A stretch of DNA of 64,000 nt from Paludibacter sp. (GCA_031292575.1 JARLGX010000003.1:124001-188000), one strand, 5' to 3'; positions 25,856 through 35,907 are shown, numbered from the stretch's first letter. Notes: generated from the sequence alone by a model not told the origin. Translations and numbers: made by a program.

Positions 25856-26401
25856 ATGAATGTATACATTTCTATATTGCGCGGCATTAACGTAGGTGGA
25901 AATAACCAGATAAAAATGGACGCACTACGACAGATGTACACAACACTTGGTTTTACCGACATTCTAAGTTATATCCAAAGCGGAAATGTCATCTTTCGAG
26001 CAGAAGAATCCAACATCAAATCTTTGGAGAGAATGATTGCAAATAAGATTATTGAAACTTTCGGGTGCAAAGTTCCGGTGCTTGTACTTACTATCGGCGA
26101 GCTGAAAGAGGCATTGATAAACAATCCTTTTCTGGCAGATGAAACAAAAGACATGGCATTTATGCACCTTACTTTTTTGTCCGAAATACCGGATAAAATG
26201 CTTTACCACAAAATACAACATGAGACTTACCTGCCTGACGAATTTGGATTCTCGAACAAAATAATCTACCTCTACTGCCCTACAGGTTATGGCAAAACCA
26301 AACTCACCAACACATTCTTCGAAAACAAACTCAAAGTCACAGCTACAACCCGCAACCTGAAAACTTCAACAGAGTTATTGGTTTTGGCTGAAAAATTATA
26401 G
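25856..26401 (+). CDS. DUF1697 family protein
   Basis: A 181-residue soluble protein that starts MNVYISILRGINVGGNNQIKM, the characteristic DUF1697 N-terminus (ILRGINVGG), with the following L-x-x-M-x-x-x-x-x-x-x-G-F and the S-Y-I-Q-S-G-N-V-I-F segment. The C-terminal YGKTKLTNTFFENKL matches the family. The function is unknown; the fold is a two-layer sandwich. It is an isolated gene, 175 bases before the thioredoxin pair. Confidence 0.9.
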   Translation: MNVYISILRGINVGGNNQIKMDALRQMYTTLGFTDILSYIQSGNVIFRAEESNIKSLERMIANKIIETFGCKVPVLVLTIGELKEALINNPFLADETKDMAFMHLTFLSEIPDKMLYHKIQHETYLPDEFGFSNKIIYLYCPTGYGKTKLTNTFFENKLKVTATTRNLKTSTELLVLAEKL

Positions 26402-26576
26402 ATTAAAAACACATTCTTTTGATTCACATTCATTGAGTGCGGTGTTATAAATCAACAAACGTGAATTTAATACCAGAAATACTGAATTGTACTTAAAATA
26501 TACAACTTGAAGTTATTATCCTATTCTAATACCAAACAAATTACTGAAAAATGATGTTTGAACCTGTAAAACGAAA

Positions 26577-27107
26577 ATGAGAAACCTGATACTAATTTTA
26601 TTGACTATGGTGACATTAAACAGTTCCGGTCAAAACACTGAAAATAAACCATTGGCTTTGTCCAATACTGTTAGACACAACAATGTTGTAAAAATCGTTC
26701 GATTCAATGATCTGGAATCTGTTATAGAAAAAAGTGACAACAAGTTGTATGTTGTCAATTTTTGGGCTACCTGGTGCAAGCCCTGCGTAATGGAATTGCC
26801 CGGATTTATGGAAGTAAACAAAAAATATCAGAGCAACCCACATTTTAAAATGATTTTGGTAAGCCTCGATCTTGCAAAAGAAGTAGGAACAGAAGTACAA
26901 CCATTTTTAAAGAAAAACAAGATGGATGTTGACGTGTATCTTTTGGACGACAATAAGCATATGAACGAATGGATACAGGCAGTCGACAAATCGTGGAGCG
27001 GAGCAATACCGGCAACTGTTTTCTATCGAAACGGAAAAAAGCTGGCATTCAAAGAAAGTAAAATGGATAAAAACGAGTTAGAAAAAATTATTAGTAAATA
27101 TTTATAA
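26577..27107 (+). CDS. Secreted TlpA/ResA-like thioredoxin-fold protein
   Basis: A 176-residue protein with a signal peptide (about 1-18, MRNLILILLTMVTLNSSGQ) and a thioredoxin fold. The active site is WATWCKPC (C67, C70), so it can exchange disulfides in the periplasm. The order VVNFWATWCKPCVMELP is that of TlpA/ResA reductases that help cytochrome c maturation or general disulfide reduction. It ends ten bases before the next redoxin gene, and both probably form one transcript. Confidence 0.88.
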   Translation: MRNLILILLTMVTLNSSGQNTENKPLALSNTVRHNNVVKIVRFNDLESVIEKSDNKLYVVNFWATWCKPCVMELPGFMEVNKKYQSNPHFKMILVSLDLAKEVGTEVQPFLKKNKMDVDVYLLDDNKHMNEWIQAVDKSWSGAIPATVFYRNGKKLAFKESKMDKNELEKIISKYL

Positions 27108-27117
27108 AACAAATGAT

Positions 27118-27753
27118 ATGAGAAAGATCGGATTAATTTTAAGTTCTATAATACTACTGGCTATTTTAGCCCAGGTAAATGCAAAGAAAATGGAAAATAC
27201 TTCAGAACATAAAGGTTACAAAATCGGAGATGCAGCTACCGATTTTCATTTAAAAAACGTTGATAACAAAATGGTTTCTTTGTCCGACTATAAGAATGCA
27301 AAAGGTTTTATAGTTATTTTTACCTGCAATCATTGTCCTTATGCCAAGGCATACGAAAACAGAATTATTGCATTAAATCATAAATATGCACCGAAAGGCT
27401 ATCCTGTAATTGCAATAAATCCAAACGATCCGAAAATAGAGCCGCAGGACAGTTTTGTAGGTATGCAGCAACGGGCGAAAGAAAAAGGATTTACGTTCCC
27501 ATATTTGTTTGACGAAGGGCAAAAGATTTACCCGCAATATGGAGCCGTACGTACACCTCATGTTTTTATTTTACAAAAGGAGAATTCTAAAAACATTGTC
27601 AGGTATATTGGTGCTATCGACGATAATTATGCAGATGCAAACGACGTAAGCCATAAATACGTGGAAGCAGCTGTAGACGCATTACTGGCCAATAAACCCA
27701 TTGCACAAACCTCAACCGTGGCTATCGGCTGCAGCATTAAAGCCGACAAATAA
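27118..27753 (+). CDS. Secreted thioredoxin-like redoxin
   Basis: A 211-residue protein with a signal peptide (about 1-22) and a redoxin (AhpC/TSA-like) domain: YKIGDAATDFHLKNVDNKMVSLSDY is the family start and FTCNHCPYAKAYE the active-site loop (C70, C73). The CNHCPYA motif with the following EDR/RI and later VRTPHVFIL cis-Pro loop is the form of the 'thioredoxin family protein' group whose partner is not known. It is the second gene of the redoxin pair and is followed by a terminator. Confidence 0.85.
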   Translation: MRKIGLILSSIILLAILAQVNAKKMENTSEHKGYKIGDAATDFHLKNVDNKMVSLSDYKNAKGFIVIFTCNHCPYAKAYENRIIALNHKYAPKGYPVIAINPNDPKIEPQDSFVGMQQRAKEKGFTFPYLFDEGQKIYPQYGAVRTPHVFILQKENSKNIVRYIGAIDDNYADANDVSHKYVEAAVDALLANKPIAQTSTVAIGCSIKADK

Positions 27754-27779
27754 AATTACCTGAAAAATTTATCAATAAG

Positions 27780-27816
27780 AAAACGCGAATCGGCTGTATC
27801 GATTCGCGTTTTTTCT
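27780..27816. terminator. Terminator between the redoxin pair and thrS
   Basis: AAAACGCGAATCG at 27780-27792 pairs with CGATTCGCGTTTT at 27800-27812, followed by more T. The reverse side also ends in TTTT, so it may stop thrS transcription as well. A second hairpin (GAGAACTTCACT...) lies at 27827-27853 without a T run. Confidence 0.85.
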
Positions 27817-27868
27817 ATTTCACAGCGAGAACTTCACTTGGAGTGAAATTCTCACTAAAAAAAATCTA

Positions 27869-29818
27869 TTAATTTGCTTCAGCTTGCTTTACCAAACTAT
27901 CCACCTCATCGGTAATCAGTTTGACAAAGTCAGCCACTTTCATGGTACCTTTGTCGCCTTCACCCTGGCGGCGTACGGAAACTTCACCATTTTCAGCTTC
28001 TTTTTCACCAACAATTAGCATATAAGGTATACGTTTCAACTCATTATCACGAATTTTACGACCGATTTTTTCGTTACGATCATCAACCGTTACACGTATA
28101 TCCTGCATATTCATTTCTTTAGCAATCTGGAATGCATAGTCGTTGAATTTTTCGCTTATAGGCAGCACAACTACCTGATCGGGAGTTAACCACAACGGAA
28201 ATTTACCGGCAGTATGCTCGATCAGTACAGCCACGAAACGTTCCATCGAACCAAACGGTGCACGGTGAATCATTACCGGACGGTGTTTCTGGTTATCGTC
28301 GCCGGTATATTCCAGCTCAAAACGTTCGGGCAAATTATAATCCACCTGAATGGTTCCCAACTGCCACTTACGACCGATAGCGTCGCGTACCATAAAGTCA
28401 AGTTTTGGTCCGTAAAAGGCTGCTTCACCGGTTTCGACTTTGGCTTTCAAACCTTTTTCGGCGCACGCTTCTACAATCGCACTTTCTGCTTTCTCCCAAT
28501 TTTCATCAGAACCAATATATTTCTCTTTGTTGTTCGGATCGCGCAACGAAATCTGAGCTTCAAAGTTTTTAAATTCCAATGCATTGAAAATAATAAAAAT
28601 AATATCCATTACTTTCAGAAATTCATCCTTTACCTGGTCGGGACGGCAAAAAATATGCGCATCGTCCTGTGTGAAACTGCGTACACGAGTCAATCCGTGC
28701 AACTCACCGCTTTGTTCGTAACGATAAACAGTACCAAATTCGGCGAAACGCAATGGAAGGTCTTTGTACGAACGAGGTTTGAACTTGTAAATCTCGCAGT
28801 GATGCGGACAATTCATAGGTTTCAACAGGTATTCTTCACCTTCTTCAGGCGTATGGATTGGCTGGAACGAATCTTTTCCGTATTTGGCATAATGGCCCGA
28901 AGTAACGTATAATTGTTTATTGCCAATATGCGGAGTCATTACCTGTTGGTAATCGAAACGGCGTTGTATTTTCTTCAAAAAGTCTTCCAGACGCAAGCGC
29001 AAAGCCGTTCCGCGTGGCAACCACATGGGTAGTCCCTTGCCCACCATTTCGGAGAACATAAACAGTTCCAATTCTTTACCAATTTTACGGTGATCGCGCT
29101 TTTTAGCTTCTTCAAGCAACACTAAATATTCATCAAGCATTTTCTTTTTAGGAAAAGTAATACCATAAATGCGCGTAAGCATTTTGCGCTTTTCGTCACC
29201 ACGCCAGTAAGCACCGGCAATGCTCAATATTTTAATGGCTTTGATTTCACCCGTGTTCGGCAAGTGCGGACCGCGGCAAAGATCGGTAAAATTACCTTGG
29301 GTGTACAACGTAATTGTTCCGTCGGCCAGATCATTGATCATCTCTGTTTTATATACTTCGCCAATATCACCAAAACGTTTCAATGCATCGGCTTTGCTGA
29401 TGTCGCTCCGTACAATGGCTTCTTTGCGAGCTGCCAATTCTATCATTTTGGCTTCAATAACAGGTAAATCAGTTTCTTTGATTGAAACTTCACCCGGATC
29501 AACATCGTAGTAGAATCCGTTTTCGATTGCGGGACCAATACCGAATTTAATTCCAGGATACAACTCCTGAAGGGCTTCGGCCATCAAGTGAGCCGACGAA
29601 TGCCAGTAGGCATGTTTGGCTTCTTCATCGTCCCATTTGTGCAATTTAATGGTTGCATCGGTTTCGATGGGGCGGGTTAAGTCCCAAATTTGATTATTTA
29701 CTGTGATTGCAAGCACTTCTTGTGCTAAGCGTGAGCTGATACTTTCAGCCAGTTGGAGTCCGGTGATGCCTTTGGCAAATTCACGCACCGAACCGTCGGG
29801 GAATGTTACTTTAATCAT
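27869..29818 (-). CDS. thrS: Threonine--tRNA ligase
   Basis: ThrS charges tRNA-Thr. The 649-residue protein has the full order: a TGS domain (about 1-62), the second additional (editing) domain with [11 protein letters not shown], the class II catalytic core (motif 1 near [12 protein letters not shown], motif 2 [22 protein letters not shown], motif 3 [19 protein letters not shown]), and the anticodon-binding end ([14 protein letters not shown]). Zn ligands appear in [11 protein letters not shown] and VMIHRAP. Unlike in many relatives, infC-rpmI-rplT do not follow it. CAAAGATA at 29859-29866 gives TATCTTTG on this strand. Confidence 0.97.
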   Translation of the reverse strand: MIKVTFPDGSVREFAKGITGLQLAESISSRLAQEVLAITVNNQIWDLTRPIETDATIKLHKWDDEEAKHAYWHSSAHLMAEALQELYPGIKFGIGPAIENGFYYDVDPGEVSIKETDLPVIEAKMIELAARKEAIVRSDISKADALKRFGDIGEVYKTEMINDLADGTITLYTQGNFTDLCRGPHLPNTGEIKAIKILSIAGAYWRGDEKRKMLTRIYGITFPKKKMLDEYLVLLEEAKKRDHRKIGKELELFMFSEMVGKGLPMWLPRGTALRLRLEDFLKKIQRRFDYQQVMTPHIGNKQLYVTSGHYAKYGKDSFQPIHTPEEGEEYLLKPMNCPHHCEIYKFKPRSYKDLPLRFAEFGTVYRYEQSGELHGLTRVRSFTQDDAHIFCRPDQVKDEFLKVMDIIFIIFNALEFKNFEAQISLRDPNNKEKYIGSDENWEKAESAIVEACAEKGLKAKVETGEAAFYGPKLDFMVRDAIGRKWQLGTIQVDYNLPERFELEYTGDDNQKHRPVMIHRAPFGSMERFVAVLIEHTAGKFPLWLTPDQVVVLPISEKFNDYAFQIAKEMNMQDIRVTVDDRNEKIGRKIRDNELKRIPYMLIVGEKEAENGEVSVRRQGEGDKGTMKVADFVKLITDEVDSLVKQAEAN

Positions 29819-30004
29819 ACGTTTTGAACCTTACAAATGGTTTTTAAATTTTGAAATGCAAAGATAAGAAAAAATGAAATGCTCGCAGCAGATTTCTCGG
29901 ACAAACACAGAGCCAATACATTTTTTATTAAAAATAACAGCATATACCAATTACAAAACCGCTATTTCTACGTCATTATATGTCTAACAGAACATATATT
30001 TACA

Positions 30005-30901
30005 ATGCAGAAACGATTTTCGGGTGTAGTGGTGCCAATGATAACTCCACTTAAAAAAGATTTAACAGTTGATGTAGAGGCAGTTGAACGCATCATGAAA
30101 CTTTTCAACAAGAACGGGATACATCCACTTGTTCTGGGTACAACAGGTGAATCAAGTTCAATAAACGAAACTGAAAGTTATCGTTTTGTAGAAGCGGCAG
30201 TAAGTGCAAAAGGCGAAAATCAGTGCGTATATGCGGGCTTGGTTGGCAATCAGGTAGAAGCGTTGATAGCTCGCGGAAATAAGTTTATCGAACTTGGCGC
30301 CGATTGCGTAGTGGCGACTTTGCCATCGTATTACATCCTTTCATCCAAACAAATGGTGGATTTTTATACCGCGCTGGCTGATAAAATTAAAGGACCTTTA
30401 ATGATGTACAACATCAAAGCCACCACACAAATGTCCATTCCAGTGGAAGTTGTAGCTGAACTGAGTAATCATCCGAATGTATGGGGATTAAAAGATTCGG
30501 AACGCGATGCTGAACGAATGAAATTCTTTATAACAAATTACAAGAACCGCAAAGATTTTTCATATTTCTGTGGTTGGGGTGCACAAAGTGCCGGCAGCAT
30601 GGAACTTGGAGCCGATGGAATTGTGCCTAGCACAGGAAATATCGTTCCAGAAATGTACGGAAAACTTTATTCGTCAGCTTTAAACAATGATTGGAACGAA
30701 TGTACAAAATGGCAGGAAGAAACGGACAAGATTGCTGTAATTTATCAAAAAGGCAGAACACTGGGAGAATCACTTGCAGCCTTAAAGGTGCTAATGAACT
30801 TAAAAGGAATATGCAACACCACCATGATGCCACCACTGACAGAATTAACCGAAGAAGAAAATATTTTAATTATTGAACAGTTTAAAAAGCAGTTAACTTA
30901 A
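30005..30901 (+). CDS. DapA-superfamily (class I) aldolase/lyase
   Basis: A 298-residue DHDPS/NAL-superfamily barrel enzyme that forms a Schiff base with an alpha-keto acid and then condenses or cleaves it. GTTGES at 45-50 is the family's carboxylate-binding loop, Y135 in MYNIKATT the conserved Tyr, and K163 in WGLKDSER the Schiff-base Lys. The Pro usually after YN-V/I is replaced by Lys here. An earlier in-frame start at 29879 covers non-coding leader and is rejected. It opens a five-gene operon with a symporter, an alcohol dehydrogenase and two sugar-acid enzymes, so a sugar-derived keto acid, not lysine synthesis, is the likely substrate. Confidence 0.85.
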   Translation: MQKRFSGVVVPMITPLKKDLTVDVEAVERIMKLFNKNGIHPLVLGTTGESSSINETESYRFVEAAVSAKGENQCVYAGLVGNQVEALIARGNKFIELGADCVVATLPSYYILSSKQMVDFYTALADKIKGPLMMYNIKATTQMSIPVEVVAELSNHPNVWGLKDSERDAERMKFFITNYKNRKDFSYFCGWGAQSAGSMELGADGIVPSTGNIVPEMYGKLYSSALNNDWNECTKWQEETDKIAVIYQKGRTLGESLAALKVLMNLKGICNTTMMPPLTELTEEENILIIEQFKKQLT

Positions 30902-30962
30902 GAAAATAAATTTCAAAAAAACTCGCATTGGATTATTGACAACAATTACTTAAAACCCAACC

Positions 30963-32507
30963 ATGCAAAACAACCCTATTCATTGGATTGACACAGCAAT
31001 TGTCATAGTTTCAGTATTATTTACAATTGGTACAGGATTATATTTCTCCAGGCGCCAAAAAAGCTCCGACCGTTACTTTGCAGGAAGCAAAACAATTCCT
31101 GCCTGGGCAATCGGGATTTCTATTTTCGCTACGTTATTAAGCAGTGTCACTTTTCTTGCTTACCCCGCTGCAGCATATAAATCGAATTGGATTCTGTTAG
31201 TCCAGGGATTAATGGTTCCCATAGTTTTGGTAGGTCTTATCGGATTTATAGTACCTTTGTTCCGTAAAGTTATCAGGCTAAGTACATACGAATATTTCGA
31301 AAAACGTTTCGGATTCTTTGCCAGAATGTATAGTTCAATAGCTTTTATGCTGACTCATTTTTCAAAAATGGGAACAGTATTATATCTAGTGAGTATAGCA
31401 CTCAGTAGCTTTACTCACTTTCCGATAATTACAGTTATGTTGTGCCTGAGTTTTGCAATCATTTCACTCACCATGCTGGGCGGTATGGAAGCAGTTATAT
31501 GGATGGATGTGGTTCAGGGGTTTTTACTGGTTGGGGGTGGATTGCTTTGCCTTGGAATCTTATTATTCCGCCCTGTGGCCGGACCAATGGAAACATTGCA
31601 CCAGGCATTCAGCATGGGAAAAATTGATGTTGGTCCATATAATTTCAGTTTGTCAAAGCTCACAATCTGGGTAATGATTATCAACGGGGCATTTTATGCA
31701 CTTCAAAAATATGGAACAGACCAAACAATTGTACAGCGCTATTTAACAGCCAAATCGGATAAAGATGCCAAAAGAGCAGCTTTTATCGGAGTCTTTGCAA
31801 GTGTGACGGTCTGGACTCTTTTTATGTTAATAGGTTCTTTGTTGTTTGTGTTTTATCATACCGGAACGGCTACTTTGCCAAAAGGTATTTTTGCCGACAA
31901 AGTTTTTCCATATTTTATCAGCACACAATTGCCGGTTGGTGTTGTAGGATTGGTTCTTTCAGCTCTGGTTGCAGCTGCACTTGCCAGTTTGCAATCCGAT
32001 TTGAATTGCCTTTCAGCTATCGGAGTCGAAGATTATTTTCAACGACTCAAACCGGATTGTACAGACAAACAACGCCTGAATATGGGGCGAATTTTGGTGC
32101 TTGTGGGTGGATTGATAATGATATTTGTTGCTTACCTCTATGTTCATTGGGAAGGTGAAGGTGTTCTTGGTATTGTTTTTGGATTATATGCGATTTTCTC
32201 AGCAGGTATCGTGGGAATTTTTCTTCTTGGTTTGTTATCAAGAAGAGCAAACAAGCAGGGCTTACACATCGGAATTGCTGCGTGTATTCTATTTACAGCT
32301 TATGCAGTCCTCACAACCACTAAAATAGGAGATAACTTAATCTTGGATCTCGGAAAATTTAATTTTCCACAACATAAATACATGCTTGGGGTTTATAGTC
32401 ATTTAATTGTTCTCATTGTTGGCTATTTTGCAAGTTTGTTTTTCAAATCGGAACCAGCCGACATAGAACTGACTATTTATGGTTATTTGAAAAATAAAAA
32501 CAACTAA
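30963..32507 (+). CDS. Sodium:solute symporter (SSS family)
   Basis: A 514-residue inner-membrane protein with about 13 transmembrane helices. The N-terminal IDTAIVIVSVLFTIGTGLYFSRRQKSSDRYFAGSK and the following WAIGISIFATLLSSVTFLAYPAAAY are typical of SSS (SGLT-like) carriers, which couple Na+ influx to uptake of sugars, sialic acid or carboxylates. It is 61 bases after the aldolase gene and precedes catabolic genes, so it probably brings in the substrate of the operon. Confidence 0.92.
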   Translation: MQNNPIHWIDTAIVIVSVLFTIGTGLYFSRRQKSSDRYFAGSKTIPAWAIGISIFATLLSSVTFLAYPAAAYKSNWILLVQGLMVPIVLVGLIGFIVPLFRKVIRLSTYEYFEKRFGFFARMYSSIAFMLTHFSKMGTVLYLVSIALSSFTHFPIITVMLCLSFAIISLTMLGGMEAVIWMDVVQGFLLVGGGLLCLGILLFRPVAGPMETLHQAFSMGKIDVGPYNFSLSKLTIWVMIINGAFYALQKYGTDQTIVQRYLTAKSDKDAKRAAFIGVFASVTVWTLFMLIGSLLFVFYHTGTATLPKGIFADKVFPYFISTQLPVGVVGLVLSALVAAALASLQSDLNCLSAIGVEDYFQRLKPDCTDKQRLNMGRILVLVGGLIMIFVAYLYVHWEGEGVLGIVFGLYAIFSAGIVGIFLLGLLSRRANKQGLHIGIAACILFTAYAVLTTTKIGDNLILDLGKFNFPQHKYMLGVYSHLIVLIVGYFASLFFKSEPADIELTIYGYLKNKNN

Positions 32508-32563
32508 AGCATTGATGTCGGTTTAACTCATTTGATTTTCATTATTCATCAAAAATTATTTAC

Positions 32564-33712
32564 GTGAATTCTATTATATTACAACAACCAGGAAAAATTG
32601 TTTTCGGCGAAAACAGCGTTCTGCAAATAGCTGACGATAATTTAATTCAATCATCAAAAAGAATTTTATTTTTGGTGGCAAGCCCTCTGTTAAATGCAGT
32701 ACAACCCGTTTGGGATAAAATTTCATCAACTGACAAACAAGTAGTAGTCATTGAATACAATTTTCCGGGAGAACCAACCTTTGTACAATTTGACACATTG
32801 TTAAACAAATCAGATTATTTTCGACCGGATTGTATTGTTGGTGTTGGGGGGGGAAGTGTTCTGGATTGTGCCAAATTACTTGCTGCGTTAACCGAAAATA
32901 CACAAAGACTGGAAGAAGTAGTAGGAATCGGTATTCTAAACGGACGTGTAAAAAAGCTCATTTGTGTACCTACAACCTCGGGAACCGGTAGCGAAATGTC
33001 GCCAAATGCTATTCTTCTAAACGAGGCAAATGAAACAAAAAGCGGCATTATCAGTCCTTTCCTTGTTCCGGATGTCTGTTACATAGATCCTGTACTCACA
33101 GCTAGTTTGCCAGCCAGCTTAACCGCCGAAACCGGCATGGATGCGCTTTCGCATTGCATCGAAGCTTACACCAATAAATTTGCTCATCCTGCTGTTGACA
33201 CATATGCACTGAAAGGGATTGAATTAATTGCCGCTAATTTGCAGAAAGCCTGTGAAAATGGGCAAAATATGGAAGCGCGTTCTGCATTGTCGCTTGGCTC
33301 GATGTATGGTGGTTTATGTCTCGGACCTGTAAACACATCAGCAGTTCATGCTCTTTCGTATGGCTTGGGAGGTAAATTCCATGTTTCACACGGCTTGGCA
33401 AATGCAATTTTAATGCCTAAAGTATTGCATTTTAACATGTCTGCCGATCCAAAACGCCATGCTGAAGTAGCTCGTGCATTGGGAGTAAAAATTGAAGGAA
33501 CTGACGAAGAAATTGCCTTGGCAGGTATTGAAAAAATTATTAAAATTTCAAAAGCTTGCGGCATTCCGCAACGATTAACTGAAATTGGCATTACCGGGGA
33601 AGTTTTATCTGAATTAGCCGATATTGCCATGAATGTAACCCGTCTGCTAAAAAATAATCCTCGTGAAGTGACAAAAGAAGATGCAATTGAAATCTACAAA
33701 AAATTAATGTAA
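32564..33712 (+). CDS. Iron-containing alcohol dehydrogenase
   Basis: A 382-residue group III dehydrogenase, starting at a GTG codon. The NAD-binding GGGS appears in VGVGGGSVLDCAKL and the divalent metal site is formed by TGMDALSHCIEAY and HALSYGLGGKFHVSHGLANAILMP. It should reduce or oxidise a hydroxy/keto group of an operon intermediate. A run of eight G at 32846-32853 lies inside the GVGGGS codons, a place where slippage would break the frame. The next gene starts directly after its stop codon. Confidence 0.9.
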   Translation: MNSIILQQPGKIVFGENSVLQIADDNLIQSSKRILFLVASPLLNAVQPVWDKISSTDKQVVVIEYNFPGEPTFVQFDTLLNKSDYFRPDCIVGVGGGSVLDCAKLLAALTENTQRLEEVVGIGILNGRVKKLICVPTTSGTGSEMSPNAILLNEANETKSGIISPFLVPDVCYIDPVLTASLPASLTAETGMDALSHCIEAYTNKFAHPAVDTYALKGIELIAANLQKACENGQNMEARSALSLGSMYGGLCLGPVNTSAVHALSYGLGGKFHVSHGLANAILMPKVLHFNMSADPKRHAEVARALGVKIEGTDEEIALAGIEKIIKISKACGIPQRLTEIGITGEVLSELADIAMNVTRLLKNNPREVTKEDAIEIYKKLM

Positions 33713-34741
33713 ATGAAACCAAAAATAGGAATATCCATGGGCGATCCGGCAGGAATCGGACCCGAAATTTGTATCAAAGCATTATCACTACCTGATGTTT
33801 ATAACCGCTGCAATCCTTTGGTGGTTGGCGATGCAGCCGTAATGCAACATACTGTCAAAGCATTAAATTCAACATTAAAAATTAATGCGATTCAATCGGT
33901 AAAAGATGCCAAATTTGAATTTGGAACAATTGATGTGTTTGATTTGAAAAACGTAGTTGCAGAGGAATTGCTGTCCGGGATTGTATCGGCCATGGCTGGA
34001 AATGCAGCTTTCGAAGCAGTAAGAAAAGTGATTGATTTGGCTTTGGCAGAGGAAATTGATGCAACGGTTACAGCTCCAATTAACAAAGAGTCAATTCATA
34101 AAGCCGGGCATAAATTCTCTGGTCACACTGAAATCTACGCACAATTTACAAATACAGCAAAATTTGCGATGTTGCTGGCCGACGAAAATCTGCGGGTAAT
34201 TCATGCCACAACCCACGTTTCACTTCGCAAGGCTTGCGACTTATGCAAAAAAGAACGTGTATTGGAAGTAATTTCGTTATTAAACGATGCTTGCATCCAG
34301 TTTGGAATTGAAAAACCACATATTGCTGTTGCAGGATTGAACCCGCATGCAGGCGAAAACGGGCTATTTGGTGACGAAGAAATCAATGAAATTATTCCAG
34401 CAATTGCTGAAGCAAATTCCTTGGGATTCAGCGTGGAAGGTCCTGTCCCACCTGACACCATGTTCGTAAAAGCGGTGCAGGGAAAGTATGATGGTTGTGT
34501 AGCAATGTATCACGACCAGGGACATATTCCGTTTAAACTTGAAGGTTTTCAGTGGGATAATGAAAAACAAACCATGAAAAGCGTAAAAGGAGTTAATATT
34601 ACCCTAGGCTTACCAATAATCCGTACTTCGGTAGATCATGGAACTGCTTTTGAAATAGCAGGAAAAGGCATTGCATCAGCAGATGCCATGTTGGTCGCAA
34701 TCGATTATGCAATTTTAATGGCAAAATACCGAAAAAAATGA
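33713..34741 (+). CDS. PdxA2-type 4-phospho-sugar-acid dehydrogenase
   Basis: A 342-residue PdxA-family NAD-dependent dehydrogenase that oxidises and decarboxylates. The metal-binding His are seen in SGHTEIYAQF, MYHDQGHIPFKLEGF and VDHGTAFEIAGKG. PdxA of vitamin B6 synthesis and PdxA2 share this fold; PdxA2 acts on 4-phospho-D-threonate or -erythronate and yields dihydroxyacetone phosphate. Neighbourhood with a DUF1537 kinase gene, which starts at the overlapping ATGA, supports the PdxA2 role. The start ATG is immediately after the stop of the dehydrogenase gene. Confidence 0.88.
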   Translation: MKPKIGISMGDPAGIGPEICIKALSLPDVYNRCNPLVVGDAAVMQHTVKALNSTLKINAIQSVKDAKFEFGTIDVFDLKNVVAEELLSGIVSAMAGNAAFEAVRKVIDLALAEEIDATVTAPINKESIHKAGHKFSGHTEIYAQFTNTAKFAMLLADENLRVIHATTHVSLRKACDLCKKERVLEVISLLNDACIQFGIEKPHIAVAGLNPHAGENGLFGDEEINEIIPAIAEANSLGFSVEGPVPPDTMFVKAVQGKYDGCVAMYHDQGHIPFKLEGFQWDNEKQTMKSVKGVNITLGLPIIRTSVDHGTAFEIAGKGIASADAMLVAIDYAILMAKYRKK

Positions 34742-35907
34742 TTGTAGTTGTGGCTGATGATATAACAGGCGCAGCTGAAATTGCTGGAGTTTGCCTTCGG
34801 TATGGTTTATCCGTCTCTTTTGGAATAAATTCAGTTCCAGACAAAGAAACAGACGTATGCGTTATCTCTACTGATAGCCGTTCAGAAACTGAAACTGAAG
34901 CTTACAACATTCACAAGAAAATTGCAGAAAAAGTACTCACCATTTCACCAACTTTTATTTTCAAAAAATGTGATTCTGTTTTAAGAGGTTTTGTATTAAC
35001 TGAATTGTGGGCAATACTTGAAGCAGGCAAATTTAAAAAAGTTATACTTCAACCTGCAAATCCGGCTTCAAACAGGTTTATTAAAAATGGATCTTATTAT
35101 ATTGGAAATGAAAAAATAGAAAATACAGGATTCCATACCGATCCTGATTTTCCTGCAACAACATCAGTGGTGAAAGACTTACTGTTGCTGCGTTCTCCAA
35201 AGTGTAACTATTTGCCCAAAATTTATATAGGGAGATTGACTGTATTTAATAATGATGGCGTTTTTTTACCTGATTGTAATTCAGTAGAAGAACTAAAAAT
35301 GTGTAGCGAATTATCCGATGAATATACTTTCTCGTGTGGAAGTGCGGCTTTCTTTGAACAGATATTAATTAGCAAAGGAATTGTTCATCAAACTTTTGAT
35401 CAACCAAAAACTTTGGTCTCTCACAATTTTTTGCTCGTTTCTGGTAGTACACATCCTTCGAGTCGGCAATTTGCAAATTTGCTTCGCGAGAGTAATTGTC
35501 CATTGATGACTTTTCCTGATTCAATGCTCCAAAAAGAAATTGATGATAAAATCATTCACAAACTAATTAAAGAACTTTGCTCGGTTTGGAACCAGAAACA
35601 AATGCTAACTTTATCAATATCAGATGATAATATTTGTTTTTCAAACAGTTCAACTATTCTCAAACAAAGAATGGGATTGCTGGTTCAAGGGCTTTTAGAA
35701 AAGTGCCAAATTGAAGAATTGCTGATTGAAGGTGGAGCCACAGCCTATTCAATTCTAAATTTATTAAACTGGAAAACACTAATTCCTATTGAAGAAGTAT
35801 CTCCCGGAGTTGTTCGAATGATAGTCTCTCAACACCCTGAAATTCATCTTACTATAAAACCAGGAAGTTATTCATGGCCTGCTAATTTTATAGAAATAGC
35901 TAATTGA
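34738..35907 (+). CDS. Four-carbon acid sugar kinase (DUF1537)
   Basis: A 389-residue kinase of the family that phosphorylates D-threonate, L-threonate or D-erythronate at C4 with ATP. The N-terminal DDITGAAEIAGVCLRYGL is the substrate-binding start, KKCDSVLRG the second substrate strand, and LVSGSTHPSSRQ, with GGATAYSIL near the end, the nucleotide-binding half. It overlaps pdxA2 by four bases (ATGA), so the two are translated together, and product and substrate match as kinase and dehydrogenase. No regulator gene of the usual GntR or DeoR type is next to it. Confidence 0.9.
   Translation: MIVVVADDITGAAEIAGVCLRYGLSVSFGINSVPDKETDVCVISTDSRSETETEAYNIHKKIAEKVLTISPTFIFKKCDSVLRGFVLTELWAILEAGKFKKVILQPANPASNRFIKNGSYYIGNEKIENTGFHTDPDFPATTSVVKDLLLLRSPKCNYLPKIYIGRLTVFNNDGVFLPDCNSVEELKMCSELSDEYTFSCGSAAFFEQILISKGIVHQTFDQPKTLVSHNFLLVSGSTHPSSRQFANLLRESNCPLMTFPDSMLQKEIDDKIIHKLIKELCSVWNQKQMLTLSISDDNICFSNSSTILKQRMGLLVQGLLEKCQIEELLIEGGATAYSILNLLNWKTLIPIEEVSPGVVRMIVSQHPEIHLTIKPGSYSWPANFIEIAN

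Noticed and set aside
27827-27853. Second hairpin near the thrS end as a terminator
   Set aside because: It lacks a T run after the stem on either strand; the hairpin at 27780-27812 is the better terminator.
28214-28912. 232-codon frame on the plus strand inside thrS
   Set aside because: It lies fully inside the conserved thrS core and its composition (Phe, His, Cys rich) is that of an antisense shadow.
29879-30004. 42-residue N-terminal extension of the DapA-type lyase
   Set aside because: The stretch covers AT-rich leader, and a TATATTTA-like -7 sequence lies inside it just before the ATG at 30005.
33713-34741. PdxA of vitamin B6 synthesis
   Set aside because: The gene overlaps a DUF1537 kinase and follows transport and aldolase genes; pdxJ or other B6 genes are absent. 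A PdxA2 role is more likely.
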